This document shows, in pieces, positions 34,891-46,309 of a DNA stretch of 64,000 bases; position 1 is the stretch's first letter; every line of letters begins with the position of its first letter. Source of the DNA: Proteles cristata cristata (Eukaryota > Chordata > Mammalia > Carnivora > Hyaenidae); contig JAESUZ010005462.1 of assembly GCA_017311185.1 (NCBI GenBank), positions 5,208,001 to 5,272,000 on the forward strand. The letters are read 5' to 3'. The notes beneath the pieces were generated by a model that made no database searches, had not been told where the DNA came from, and was given only the letters and a program-made list of their open reading frames with translations. Both the position numbers and the translations under genes were made by a program.

Positions 34891-35950
34891 TGGAGACTCG
34901 AGGCAAGATGGTGGAGAGGCAGGAAGCACCGTACATTTTGCCTGCACTGATCTCTCAAACAGAGAAGGCAGAAGTCTTAGGACACTGAGCCACCGGAGTT
35001 TGGGAAGAGAAAGAGACAAGAGTACACTGGGAAGGAAACCTCATAGGTGTGTGAGTGTGAACTAGGGAAGATAAAAGTGGGACATGACCCAGAAACACGG
35101 AGGGAGGGGAGGCTTGCATGCAGCTGTGGTGAGTGATAAACTGGCGAGTGGTGGCGAGCCGCAGCAAGTCCAGGGGAAAGGAAAGAAAAGCGGAGATGTC
35201 TCATAGAACCGTCCCTGAAGAAGAGAAAAACCTCGGGTTGGAAAGACAGTGTTTTTTAGCTCTGGCTGGGGTGCTGACTTTAAACTAGGTGCCCTGGTCC
35301 CAGAAGGAACCAGGAAAAACTGAACTGCTGTGCACCCAGCACCATCCATGGCGGCTGCCCGGTGAACCGGCAGCAACGCCTGCGGAGGCGGTCTCGGCAT
35401 CAGGTTAAGTGGCAGTGGCGCCTGCGACATCGGCCCACTAAAGCGGCAGTGGCTGCGACCCGGTGAAGTGACGCTGGGTGAAGCAGCAACTGCATGAGCG
35501 AAAAGTTTCCTGCTGAAGTGGCGGTGGCCAGTGAAGCAGCAGCAACACCTGCCACAGGGGTCCTAGCGCCAGGTGAAGCGGCAGTGGCGCGCGCGACATC
35601 GGCCCACTGAAATGGTGGTGGCGGCGACCCGGTGAGGTGCCGCTGGCGCCAGGTGAAGCGGCAGCTGCTTGAGCGAAAAGTTGCCTGCTGAAGCGGCGGG
35701 GGCTGGTAAGGCGGTTGCCGCGGAGTGAGGCGACGCGGACCTGTGGACCTGAAGTTGCTAAGTTCCCCAGACACACTCAGGTTGTACTGCTGCTTGACCC
35801 CAGCGGATCTGAGGCTGAGGCACTTCCCCCACCCTCCATTCAACCTCCGACAACAGGGAAGCAGGACCAGCGGAACTGTTAATGGCGGTATAACAAAGCC
35901 TCTCAGGAGTAATCAGACTAGATAGTTTCTCTAGATAACACCACCATCTT
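34891..35950 (+). mobile_element. Orphan L1 5'UTR with tandem units
   Basis: Begins gaggcaagatggtggagagg, an L1 5' start with a YY1-like site. It becomes CpG-rich and ends ctctcaggagtaatcagac...tttctctcatgg. The same end-sequence is seen at 39084-39140 in the leader of the plus-strand L1. No ORF1 follows. It holds two imperfect tandem copies of about 169 bp (about 35345-35700). Confidence 0.85.
35345..35700 (+). repeat. Two tandem monomer-like units of about 169 bp in the L1 5'UTR
   Basis: cgacatcggcccact recurs at 35425 and 35594. gagcgaaaagttt/gcctgctgaag and aggt(g/t)aag(c/t)ggcagtggcg recur at matching spacing. Both units are GC-rich with many CpGs. Confidence 0.85.
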
Positions 35951-36117
35951 TCTCTCATGGTGGTGAGAAAATAAAAGTGAAGAAATGTGTATAGTATGCT
36001 TTCGGTTAAAAAAAAGAGAGAGAGAGAGAGAAGAGAAGACCACAACATAATACATATTTGCTTATATGTATATAAACATCTAAAGTATCTCTGGAATTAC
36101 ACACAAGAATTTTAGAA

Positions 36118-36232
36118 CACATTGCTGACACTGTGAAGCCTGCTTGGGATCCCCTCTCCTCTCTCTGCCCCTCCACAGCTCACTCTCGCTCTCTCTCAAA
36201 ATAAATAAATGGACATTAAAAAGAAAAGAAAA
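36118..36232 (+). mobile_element. 5'-truncated SINE
   Basis: Only the 3' part is present: gctgacactgtgaagcctgcttgg, CT-rich segment, then caaaataaataaatggacattaaaaa. The tRNA-like head is missing. Confidence 0.85.
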
Positions 36233-36234
36233 AT

Positions 36235-37250
36235 GGAAATGAGTTTTGAATAGCAACAAAGCTGTTTGTTAGCACTTAACATTTTAGTGTTAACTAATTG
36301 CCTGTCACTTGATTAACCCATGTTCCGTAATCTGCCCTAAAGATCACTGCTTTGTTAAAACCAGTAACATAAATAAATCTAATAAAATATTAACATGTAC
36401 AGACTCCTGGTTTAGGAAATATGGGATCTTTTGTGCTATTTCTTCAAGTCTCAAATTGTTCCAAATAACAAGTTTGTAAGTAAATAAATAAGGCAAAATT
36501 TAATATAGAATTTGGAATGCCAAAGGAGCAAGATAGACAATTAATTTGAAAGGCTCATTCAAAACCTTAGACATCAGTAATCATGCATTATTTTCATGAA
36601 GATAAAAGAACAACAGCTTTCAAGAGAATGTAAGAGACTTCTAAAATTATCCCAAGGTTGTACACAGTTAACTGTAAAAACACAAGCCAGAGTCCAGGTC
36701 ATGGAGAGACTTCCTTTAGTGTCGTATTGATCATACAATAGTGAGGAGCATTTAGAATGAATTCAGATAATTCATTCTGAGTTAAGAAAATTAGATCATT
36801 TCTGTGCAATCAAATCCTCTAGACTGAATATAGATTAGAAATGGATACTGCTTGATAAATAAAATTTCACAATGCAGAGGTGGTTGAGATATAGTTGAAA
36901 AAAATGACATTCAGCAAAGGCTACTAAGTCTCTACAAAGATATGTATTGCCAATGGCCTTTGAAAAACACAAATCCTGAGATGAGGCAATACTAGGAAAA
37001 TGCTAACTTTGTTAAAATAGTTTTTCTCACTGAAGTTTAAATGCAAGTTTAAGGGGTATTTTTGTTGTTGTTGTTGTTATTGGTTGTTAGCTTTTGTTTT
37101 TTAACGTAAATGAGGGGGGAAATAATTCATCTCCTAGTAACAAAAGAAAAAAACCCAAAAGAATTAAGCCTGTCACAAGGATAAAATGGTGGATTACCTT
37201 CTCTCCTTGCTCAAATACCTTGGAAATAATATGAGAATCACAATCTTTTT
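36235..37250. other. Unique AT-rich sequence
   Basis: No gene, exon or recognised repeat apart from a short GTT run near 37060. Confidence 0.5.
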
Positions 37251-37434
37251 TACCAAGTTCTTTGTGAATTGATGTTGTATTTTGCCAAGTGCTTTTTCTG
37301 CATCTATTGAAATAAACATGTGGCTTTTATCCTCTTATTGGTGTGATGTATTGTGTTGACTATGTTGTGAATATTGAAACACCCTTGCATCCCAGGAATA
37401 AAGAAATCCCACTTGATCATGGTGAATAATTTTG

Positions 37435-37647
37435 TTAAAAATTTTTAATATTCATTTATTTTTGAGAGCGAGAGATAGAGTGTGAGCAGGGGAGGGGCAG
37501 AAAGAATGGAAGACACAGAACTCAAAGCAGGCTCCAGGCTCTGACCTGTCAGCACAGAGCTTAATTCAGGGCTTGAATTCATGAACCGTGAGATCATGAC
37601 CTGAGCTGAAGTCAGATACTTAATCAACTGAGCCACCCAGATCCCCC
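37435..37647 (-). mobile_element. Older SINEC-type SINE in old L1
   Basis: Reverse-complement SINE with a decayed head (ccacccagatccccc). TSD too diverged to be sure. Confidence 0.88.
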
Positions 37648-37743
37648 ATGAATGAGTGATTTTTTTAAAGGTGTTATTGGATTCAGCTTGCTAGTATTTT
37701 GTTGAGGGTTTTTGCATTGTATTAGATATTGGCCTGTAGTTCT

Positions 37744-37745
<2 letters not shown>

Positions 37746-37789
<44 letters not shown>

Positions 37790-37799
37790 TGTGTGTGTT
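37746..37799. repeat. (GT)n microsatellite
   Basis: About 25 GT units with one CT interruption near 37789. Confidence 0.93.
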
Positions 37800-38933
37800 T
37801 TAAATATGGTTTTGATATGAGGATAATCCTGGCCTCATACAATGAATTTGGAAGCCTTTCTTCCTTTTATATTTTTTGGAATAGTTTGAGAAGAATAGGT
37901 ATCAAATTTTCTTTAAACGTTTGGTAGAAATTGCCTGTGAGAGGCGGGGCAAGATGGCAGAGAAGTAGGGACGTCCATACTTGCACTCGAGCCCATACCT
38001 CACACGGAAAAGATCCGAAGCCATAGGAGACCTTATGAAACCCGAGAGATTGGGAAAAAAAGGACACAGAATCCATTGAGAAAGACTTCTAACGAGAGTA
38101 CGAACTGGGGAAGATAAAATCGGGCAGGGATCAGAGACTCAGAGGGATGGGGGCTGATCCCCCTCTGCGGGGAGTGAGAGGGGAAAGAAAGAGAGTCCGA
38201 AACAGAAAAACCTCCGCTCGGGGCATAGAAAGACCATGTGCGCCAAATACCTGCGCGCCAGGTCCCCACACGCCAATTCGTCCCGGAGAGGCTGAGCTCG
38301 TGGACTGCTTCTTTGTGCTTGCTCCTGGCTGGCTGGACTTCTAGAGTAGCTGCGTGCCTGCCGTCATTGCCCTCCTGGCGGGCTTCGGCCCCTGGAAGAG
38401 CCACACGTTGGCACTGGGCATCCGGGCTTTTGGCTGGCTGGAACTCTAGAGGGAAGGCAAAGAGCAAAAAACTGGGAGATTTCCTGCGAGTTCGTGTTTC
38501 GGGTGACAAGACACAGAGGGACCTGGTTTTCCTCACTCCAGGAGGCTCCAAGCACATGGCAGGCAAGCCCCTCCCATGCTCGCCAGCCCAGCCCAGAGAA
38601 GGAAGCAGCAATTCTGACTCCACCCCCAAAGGTAGGCAGGAGGCTTGGAATTGCCCTGAGGGATTGCTTGCGAAGTTGTGTCTAAGGCAATTTCAGCTGG
38701 GCGCGCGGACTGGGATTTGGAGACTAAGACTGGCCTAGGATGAAGAGCGCAACCGACTTTGGCTGCGCCCCCAGTACGGGGAGTTTACACGCCCAAAATA
38801 GCGAGGTGCAGCGCTTGGTTCAAGAAGGGACTGGAGCACCGCCACTCTCCTCCCCACAACGGCCAAGGCAGAACTCCCCCCTGACGCATTGGATCACACC
38901 ACGCCCATACCTGCTTGAGAACCGCCCTCCTCC

Positions 38934-38934
38934 C

Positions 38935-38965
<31 letters not shown>

Positions 38966-38974
38966 CTTTTTTCC
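38934..38974. repeat. Polypyrimidine tract in L1 5'UTR
   Basis: T/C-only run of about 40 bases, the shorter counterpart of the 145-base purine tract at 25312-25458. Confidence 0.85.
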
Positions 38975-39772
38975 CCAGAACACTGACCTCATTAACTCTG
39001 GTCACCAGCTTGCTTAAACAATCACATTTAGTCCATTCTGTAGATGTAAATTCTACACCTGCCGACATTTTCATCTTTTTCTCTCAGGAGTAATTAGAAT
39101 ATATAGTTTCTCTGGATGACACCAGCATCCTTCTCTCACCTATCCAGCCATATTCCACCCTTTACCTCTTTGAAAAAAGCTTCTTATTCCTTCTGCCTGT
39201 TCATTCTATTTCCAATTTTGCCTCATCCCGCCCTGCCTTCTCTCTCTTTCTCTATGCTCTTCAACCAGCACTGCATACACACGCCTATTTAACTGTAGCT
39301 GGGAAATCCAGGTATATGCTTTAAACCGTTCTTTGTCCATTGGTTTTCTTCTTTTTTCCTTTTCTTTTCTCCTTTTTGACCCTTTTATGTATTTTATACT
39401 TTATATTATTCGCCCTCCCATCTCCATCTTTCCTCTTACTTTTTCGTTTTCCTTCTCGGTTTGCATGTTAGTTGAATTAGTCTGTGCGTGTGTACTCCTG
39501 TTCCCTGTGTGTTTGTCTGTCTGTTTTCTTCTCCAGGGCTACCTCAAGAAACAAGCCAGAGTACACAAGGTGGAGAGTCCCAAATATTACTACAAGTAGG
39601 AAAATAAAATAACCAAGGTCCAAACAAGAGACACCAAGATATACCATTCAAAAAACACTCTCTGAAAGGATAGGCCCTGGACAGTCAGGAAGTCTTCTTG
39701 GATACAGCAGGGCTCATAGGTACAGAGAGCATAACAAGTCTTTAAAACTAACGAGAGCCAAAGCTAACTAAA

Positions 39773-40665
39773 ATGATGAAATGAAAGAGCTCTCCTCCAA
39801 AGAAACTCCAAGAAGAAATGACAGCTAATGAACAGCTCAAAACAGATATAAGCAGCATAACTGAACAAGATTTTAGAATAATAATCATAAAATTAATAGC
39901 TGGGCTTGAAAAAAGCATAGGGGACATCAAAGAAACTATGGCTACAGACAGAATGGAAAATAAAAATAGGCATGAAGAATTTTAAAAAGCGATAAATGAG
40001 ATACATAATAAATTAGAGGCCTCCAATGCACAGATTGAAGAGGCAGAAAGGAGAATAAGTGATTTAGAAGACACCATTATAGAAAAACAATAAGCTGACT
40101 AAAAACGAGACAAAGTGATCCAGGAACATGAAAGAAGAGTTCGAGAGCTCAGTGATACGGTCAAAGGCAACAATATCCGTATCATAGGAATCCCAGCAGA
40201 GAAAGAGAGAGGGAAAGGTGCTGAAGGAGTCCTGGAACAAATTATAGCAGAGAACTTTGTCAACCTGGGGAAGGAAGTAAACGTTGAAATACAGAGGACT
40301 CCCCTCAGACGTAACTTGAATCTATTTTCTGCACGACATATAGTAAAAATGGCAAAATACAAGGACAAAGAGAGAATTTTGAAAGCAGCTAGGGAGAAAA
40401 GTCTCCTAACATACAAAAAGAAATCTATAATAGTGGTGACAGACCTATCTACTGAAACTTGGCAGGCCGGAAAGCAATGGCAGGAGATCTTCAATGTGAT
40501 GACCAGAAAAAATATGCAGCCAAGAATCCTCTATCCAGCAAGCCTGTCATTCAAAATAGAAGGAAAGAAAAAGTCTTTCCAAATAAACAGAAACTGAAAG
40601 AATTTGTCACCACTAAGTCAATCCCTACAAGAAATCCTGAGGGAGATGCTCTGAAGGAAAGGTTG
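39773..40665 (+). pseudogene. L1 ORF1 with multiple stops
   Basis: ATG 39773. In-frame stops at 39782-39784 (TGA, codon 4), 39983-39985, 40091-40093 and 40100-40102. The C-terminal half reads open from 40115 to about 40597 in the same frame and includes the KGNNIRIIGIP segment. A frameshift then lies near 40570. It cannot make a full ORF1 protein. Confidence 0.9.
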
Positions 40666-40700
40666 CAAGGTACAAAGAAACCAGAGACACCACCACAAAC

Positions 40701-43700
40701 ATGAACCCTACAAAAGATACAAAGATTTTAGACCCACATATTTCAATAATAACACTGAATGTAAATAGGCCAAATGCTCCAATCAAAAGACATAGGGTAG
40801 CAGAATGGATAAAAAACCCAAAATCCATCTATGTGCTGTCTACAAGAAACTCATTTTAGACTGGAGGATACCTTCAGATTAAAAGTAAGAGGATGGAGAT
40901 ATTTATATCATGCTACGGGAAATCAAGAGAAAGCTGGAGTAGCTATACTTACATCAGACAAACTGGACTTTAAATTAAAGACAATAACAAGAGATGAAGA
41001 AGAGCATTACATAATAATTACAGGGTTTATCCATCAGGAAGAACTAACTATCATAAATGTCTATGCACCGAATATGGAAGCACCTAAATATCTAAAACAA
41101 TCACAAACAGAAGCAAGCTTATAGATAAGAATGTGCTAATAGCAGGGGACTTTAATACTCCGCTTACAGCAATGGATAGGTCAACCAGACAAAAAATCAC
41201 TAAAGAAACAATGCACTTGAAAGACACATTGGATCAGATGGATCTGACAGATATATTTAGAACTTTACATCCTGACGCCAGGAAAGTACATTGCTCTCCA
41301 GGCCTATTTCAAGAGATTAGAAAAGCATAAGTCCAAAATCTAACAGCTCACCTAAAGGAACTAGAGGAAGAGCAACGAGAATGCCCTAAACCCAGTAGAA
41401 GAAGAGAAATGTAAAAATTAGATCAGAAATAAACAGCCTATTAGGAGGAGCTTAACAGAGGACCAAGGGGGAGAAGAAGGGCAGAAATGGTGGGGGAAAG
41501 GGGGAGAAGCAAACCATGAGAGACTCTTGAATGCTGACAAAAACTGAGGACTGGTGGATGTGGGGGGAGGAGGGGTGGGCATGGAGGAGGGCACTTGTGG
41601 GGATGAGCACTGGGTGTTATGTGGAAACTAATTTGACAATAAACTATTTGTAAAAAAAAAAAAAAAGAAGAAGAAATAAACAGCATAGAGACCAAAGAAA
41701 CAATTGAACAGATCAATGAACCCAAGAGTTGGTTTTTTGAAAAAATACACAAAATTGACAAACCTCTAGCCAGATTTATCAAAAGGAAAAGAGGGAGTAC
41801 CCAAATAGACATAATTATGAATGGAAATGGACTTATTACAACCAACCCCTCAGAAATACAAGCAATTATCAAGGAATACTATGAAAAATTATATGCCAAC
41901 AAACTAGACAACTTAGAAGAAATGGACAAATTCCAGAACACTCACTCACTACCAAAATTCACCCTGGAAGAAATAGAAAACCTGAACGGACCTATAACGA
42001 GTGAAAAAAATGAAATCAGTTATCAAAAATCTCCCAACAAATAAGATCCCTGGGCCAGATGGCTTCCCTAGGGAATTCAGACATTTAAAGCAGAATTAAT
42101 ACCCATTCTTCTCAAGCTATTCCAAAAAATAGAAACCAAAAGAAAACTCCCAGACTCATTTTATGAAGCCAGCATCACTCTGATTCCCAAGACAGACAGA
42201 GATCCAGCAAAAAAAGAGAACTACAGGCCAATATCCTTGATGAATACGGATGCAAAAATCCTCAACAAGGTACTCGCAAATCGAATCCAGCAGCACATAA
42301 AAAGAATTATGCACCAAGATCATAATTCATTCCTGGATTACAGGGCTGGTTCAACGTTCACAAATCAATCAATGTGATACATCACATCAACTGAAGAAAA
42401 GATAAAAACCATATGATCCTGTCAATAGATGCAGAAAAAGCATTTGACAAAATACAACATCCCTTCTGAATAAAGACCCTTGAGAAAGTCAGGATAGAGG
42501 GAACCTACTTAAACATCATAAAAGCCATCTATGAGAAGCCTTCAGCTAACATCCTCCTTAACGGAGAAAAACTGAGAGCTTTCCCCCTGAGATCAGAAAC
42601 ATGGCAGGTTTGTCCACTCTCACCACTGTTGTTTAACATAGTGCTGGAAGTCCTAGCATCAGCCATCAAACAACAAAAGGAAATCAAAGGCATCAGAACT
42701 GGCAAAGAGGAAGTCAAACTTTCACTCTTCGCAGATGACATGATATTCTACATAGAAAACCCAACAGACTCCACCGGAAGCCTACTAGAACTGATACAAG
42801 ATTTCAGCCAAGTTGCAGGGTACAAAGTCAACGTACAGAAATCAGTTGCATTTTTATACATCAATAATGAAGCAACAGAAAGAGAAATCAAGAAACTGAT
42901 CCCATTCACAATTGCACAAAAAACCATAAACTACCTAGGAATAAACCTAACCAAGGATACAAGAGATTTGTATGATGAAAACTATAGAAAACTTATGAAG
43001 GAAATTGAAGAAGAAACAAAGAAATGGAAAAACATTCCATGCTCATGGATTGGAAGAATAAAAATAGTTAAAATGTCATTACTACCCAAAGCAATCTACA
43101 CATTCAATGCAATTCCAATCAAAATTCCACCAGCATTCTTCTCAAGACTAGAACAAATACCCGAAAATTTGTATGGAACCACAAAAGACCCCGAATAGCC
43201 AATGTAATACTGAAAAATAAAACCAAAATGGGAGGTATCACCATCGCAGGCTTTAGCCTCTACTACAAAGCTGTCATCATCAAGACAGTATGGTATTGGC
43301 ATAAAAATAGACACATAGACCAATGGAATAGAATTGAAAACTCAGAGCTGGACCCAAAGGTATACAGCCAACTAATCTTTGACAAAGAATATTGGGTATT
43401 CAGGTAAGAATATCCAATGGAAAAAAGACAGCCTTTTTAACAGAAGGTGCTGGGAGAACTGGACAGCAACATGCAGTAAATGAAACTAGATAATTTCTCA
43501 CACCATGTACAAAAATAAACTCATAATGGATAAAGGACCTGAACGTGAGACAGGAAACGATATATCAACACCCTAGAGGAGAAAGCAGGAAACAACCTCC
43601 TTGACCTCCACCGCAGCAACTTCTTACTTGACACATCCCCAAAAGCAAGGGAATCAAGAGCACAAATAAACTGTTTGGACCTCATCAAGATTAAAAGCTT

Positions 43701-44480
43701 CTGCACGGTGAAGGAATTAACTCACAAAACTAATAGGCAACCAACGGAATGGGAAAAGATAGTTGCAAATGACATATCAGATAAAGGGTTAATATCCAAA
43801 ATCTATAAGGAACTCACCAAACTCCACACCCGAAAAACAAACAACCCAGTGAAGAAATGGGCAGAAGACATAAACAGACACTTCTCCAAAGAGGACATCC
43901 AGATGGCCAACAGACACATGAAACGATGCTCAGCATCCCTCCACATCAGGGAAATACAAATCAAAACCACACTGAGATACCACCTCACACCAGTCAGAGT
44001 GTCTAAAATGAGCAAATCTGAGAACTCTAGATGCTGGCAAGGATGCGGAGAAATGGGCACCCTCCTACACTGTTGGTGGGAATGTAAACTGGTGCAGCCC
44101 CTCTGGCAAACAGTGTGGAGGTTCCTCAGAAAATTAACAATATAACTCCCCTATAACCCAGCAATAGCACTGCTAGGAATTTACCCAAGGGATACAGAAA
44201 TGCTGATGCATAGGAGCACATGTACCCCAGTGTTCATAGCAGCACTCTCAACAATAGCTACAAGATGGAAAGAGCCTAAGTGTCCATTAACGGACAAATG
44301 GATCAAGATGTGGTTTATCTATTCGATAGAATACTACATGGCAATGAGAAAGAATGAAATCTGGCCATGTGTAGCAACATGGATGGACCTTGAGGGTGTT
44401 ATGCTGAGCGAAATAAGTCAGGCAGAGAAGGACAAATACCACGTTTTCACGTATAGGAAGATTAGGAGGAAGTTAACGGA
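40701..44480 (+). pseudogene. L1 ORF2 with deletion and insertion
   Basis: Starts at ATG 40701. The endonuclease is split (40831-41124, 41133-41330), then loses about 323 bp at 41281. ORF2 is interrupted at 41438 by another L1's 3' end. The RT region (42629-43198) keeps the FADD box (42728-42739). The C-terminal part survives in frames 43675-44145 and 44200-44476. Many frameshifts lie between these pieces. Confidence 0.9.
41438..41671 (+). mobile_element. L1 3'UTR-only insertion inside another L1's ORF2
   Basis: It contains only the last part of a felid L1: attaggaggagcttaac, the G-rich 3'UTR, aataaac and a poly(A). It is bounded by TSD agaaataaacagc at 41425-41437 and 41672-41684. It is therefore an independent, severely 5'-truncated insertion of about 234 bp. 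Confidence 0.95.
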
Positions 44481-44714
44481 GGAACAAGGGGGAGAAGAAG
44501 GAGGGAAATGGTGGGGGAAAGGGAGAGAGGCCAACCATGAGAGACTCTTGAATGCTGACAAAAACTGAGGACTGATGGATGTGGGGGGGAGGAGGGATGG
44601 GCATGGAGAAGGACACTTGTGGGAATGAGCACTGGGTGTTATGTGGAAACTAATTTGCCAATAAACTATTTGTAAAAAAAAAAAAAAGAAAGAAAAAGAA
44701 AAAGAAAAAAATGA

Positions 44715-45655
44715 CGCAAAGAAAAATTGATTCTAGTTATAGAAAGTGTTATTTATTGTCCACACAGATTTGATGTCAGAAGTGCAAAATTCCTACTTTA
44801 TTGTAATAGTTTTTTGTAGACCCCTTTACCCCCCATCACCATCCCAGAAAAAAGTTCCACAAAAACCTGGGTTTCTAGAAACATAGAGAAGGGCAATGCG
44901 GTCATAAAAGACAAGGTTTGGTAATATATTCCCTTTGGCTCTTCTTTCAATATTTCTCTTTCTCCCTTGGTCTTGTGAACACTAATTCTTTAATCTTATT
45001 TTGTAAATCTCTAGTGAGCAAAGAATTTAACTTCTCTTTCTGCTTTCCTCAGAGAAAGGTTTCTCTCTATGAAATGATTAACCACACTCCCCCTTTATAG
45101 TCTTCAGTGTGTGGATGGGTGCCTTGTCTTGGATGAGATAAGTTTCTTTTCTGTTATGTGATGTCTGAAAAAATGGAACATGAGGGCCAGAGAGAGAAAG
45201 AGAGAGAAAAGGAAAGAGAGAGAGTGCAGCACAACAGATAGGTGGAAATCAACTCACTCATCAGAGGAGGTTTCCAAAATCTTTTTCCTTTCCTTTTTCT
45301 TCTTGATTTTTTAAATGAGAAAATATGTTCACTGGTCAATATTTACGTTCACATATCATGGTTTTGGAAGAAAGCTTGGGTTAAAATTCTCTGTAGGCCG
45401 ATCTGCACTCACTATGAAAAAGGATATTGAATATAAGAATGAGATAGTCTTTTTTTCAAGATATTCATTAATTTCTGAGGAAGGATTTGGGAACAACTTA
45501 CTAATACATTGAGAAGGTACATAAAGTGCTAATGGGACACCACTCCCCAACACACTCACAAGTTCTCCTCTTTTGGTGCTGGTCCATCTGCCCATGGCAT
45601 CTCTTTCCCAGGCCCCCCATTACTTTTATCCAGGTATCATCTGTTGACATGACTT
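44715..45655. other. Unique sequence with GA-rich run
   Basis: A GA-rich stretch lies at about 45189-45225. Small ORFs at 45242-45595 overlap on both strands and show no family. Nothing else seen. Confidence 0.5.
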
Positions 45656-45659
45656 CAAG

Positions 45660-46037
45660 CTTTATATGTCAGCAAGACCATATATTCTCTCTTCCTACAT
45701 TCTGGTGGTTGCTGGAAACCTTTGGTATTCCTTCTATCTCCACATGGCCATCCTTTCCCTGTGTGGTTTTAAGGACAGCAGTAATATTGGATTAGGGACC
45801 CACCCAACTCCAGTATGACCTCATCTTAACTAATTACACCAGCAAGTGGCATCTTTCCAAATAAGGTTAAATTCGGGGCGCCTGGGTGGCTTAGTCGGTT
45901 AAGCGTCCGACTTTCGCTTGGGTCATGATCTCGCGGTTCGTGGGTTCGAGCCCCGTGTCGGGCTCTGTGCTGAGAGTCTGGCGCCTGTTTCAGTCTGTGA
46001 CTCCCTCTCTCTCTGGCCCTCCCCTGCTCACTCTGTC

Positions 46038-46070
<33 letters not shown>

Positions 46071-46175
46071 TAGAAATAAATAAAACATTAAAAAATTTAA
46101 AAAAAACAAATAAGGTTAAATTCTAGGATAATGGGGAATTAGGATTTCAATATGCCTTTTGGAGGGACACATAAG
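45660..46175 (-). mobile_element. MLT1-type MaLR LTR, split by a SINE
   Basis: Reverse-complement MLT1 text: ttggattagggacccaccc, ccagtatgacctcatcttaactaattac, ccaaataaggttaaattct, aggatttcaatatg...ggagggacac. Non-coding LTR relic. Confidence 0.8.
45875..46106 (+). mobile_element. Young SINEC_Fc in MLT1
   Basis: Near-consensus head and B box. TSD caaataaggttaaattc (17 bases, perfect) at 45858-45874 and 46107-46123. A CT run of about 35 bases lies before the tail. Confidence 0.97.
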
Positions 46176-46204
46176 AATCCTTAAAAATACCATCATAATA
46201 ACAT

Positions 46205-46305
46205 GGGACCAATAACTTCCTTTGCATATTTGTTGTGAAGAATAAAACTAATGGAGCTTAGTGCCTGGCACACATAATAAGTGCTTAGTGTATTTATTAT
46301 TGTTG
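46205..46305 (+). mobile_element. MIR 3' end
   Basis: gttgtgaagaataaaac...gcctggcacacataataagtgctta is the MIR 3' pattern. Confidence 0.65.
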
Positions 46306-46309
46306 TGGG

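Larger units (their letters stand above)
37255..37938 (-). mobile_element. Old L1 ORF2 fragment
   Basis: Diverged minus-strand RT region (gtgctttttctgcatctattga; cacttgatcatgg; gatattggcctgtagttctc; ttggaatagtttgagaagaat). It is split by a SINE and contains a GT microsatellite. It ends where the plus-strand young L1 starts. Confidence 0.85.
37939..44710 (+). mobile_element. Second near-full-length felid L1 (about 6.7 kb), defective
   Basis: Layout is 5'UTR 37939-39772 (gaggcggggcaagatggc at the start), ORF1 39773 to about 40665, ORF2 40701 to about 44480, 3'UTR, and A-rich tail 44673-44710. The 5'UTR and ORFs align with the minus-strand copy at 19.7-26.5 kb. It is more damaged: several ORF1 stops, an internal ORF2 deletion of about 323 bp near 41281, and a separate L1 3' end inserted at 41438-41671. 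No clear TSD was found. Confidence 0.93.

Noticed and set aside
35345..35700. GC-rich tandem units as a second CpG-island gene promoter
   Set aside because: They lie within an L1 5'UTR fragment (start gaggcaagatggtgg), so the L1 origin explains the CpG content.
37746..37799. GT run as a functional Z-DNA element
   Set aside because: It is an ordinary microsatellite inside a dead L1; nothing in the context supports a function.
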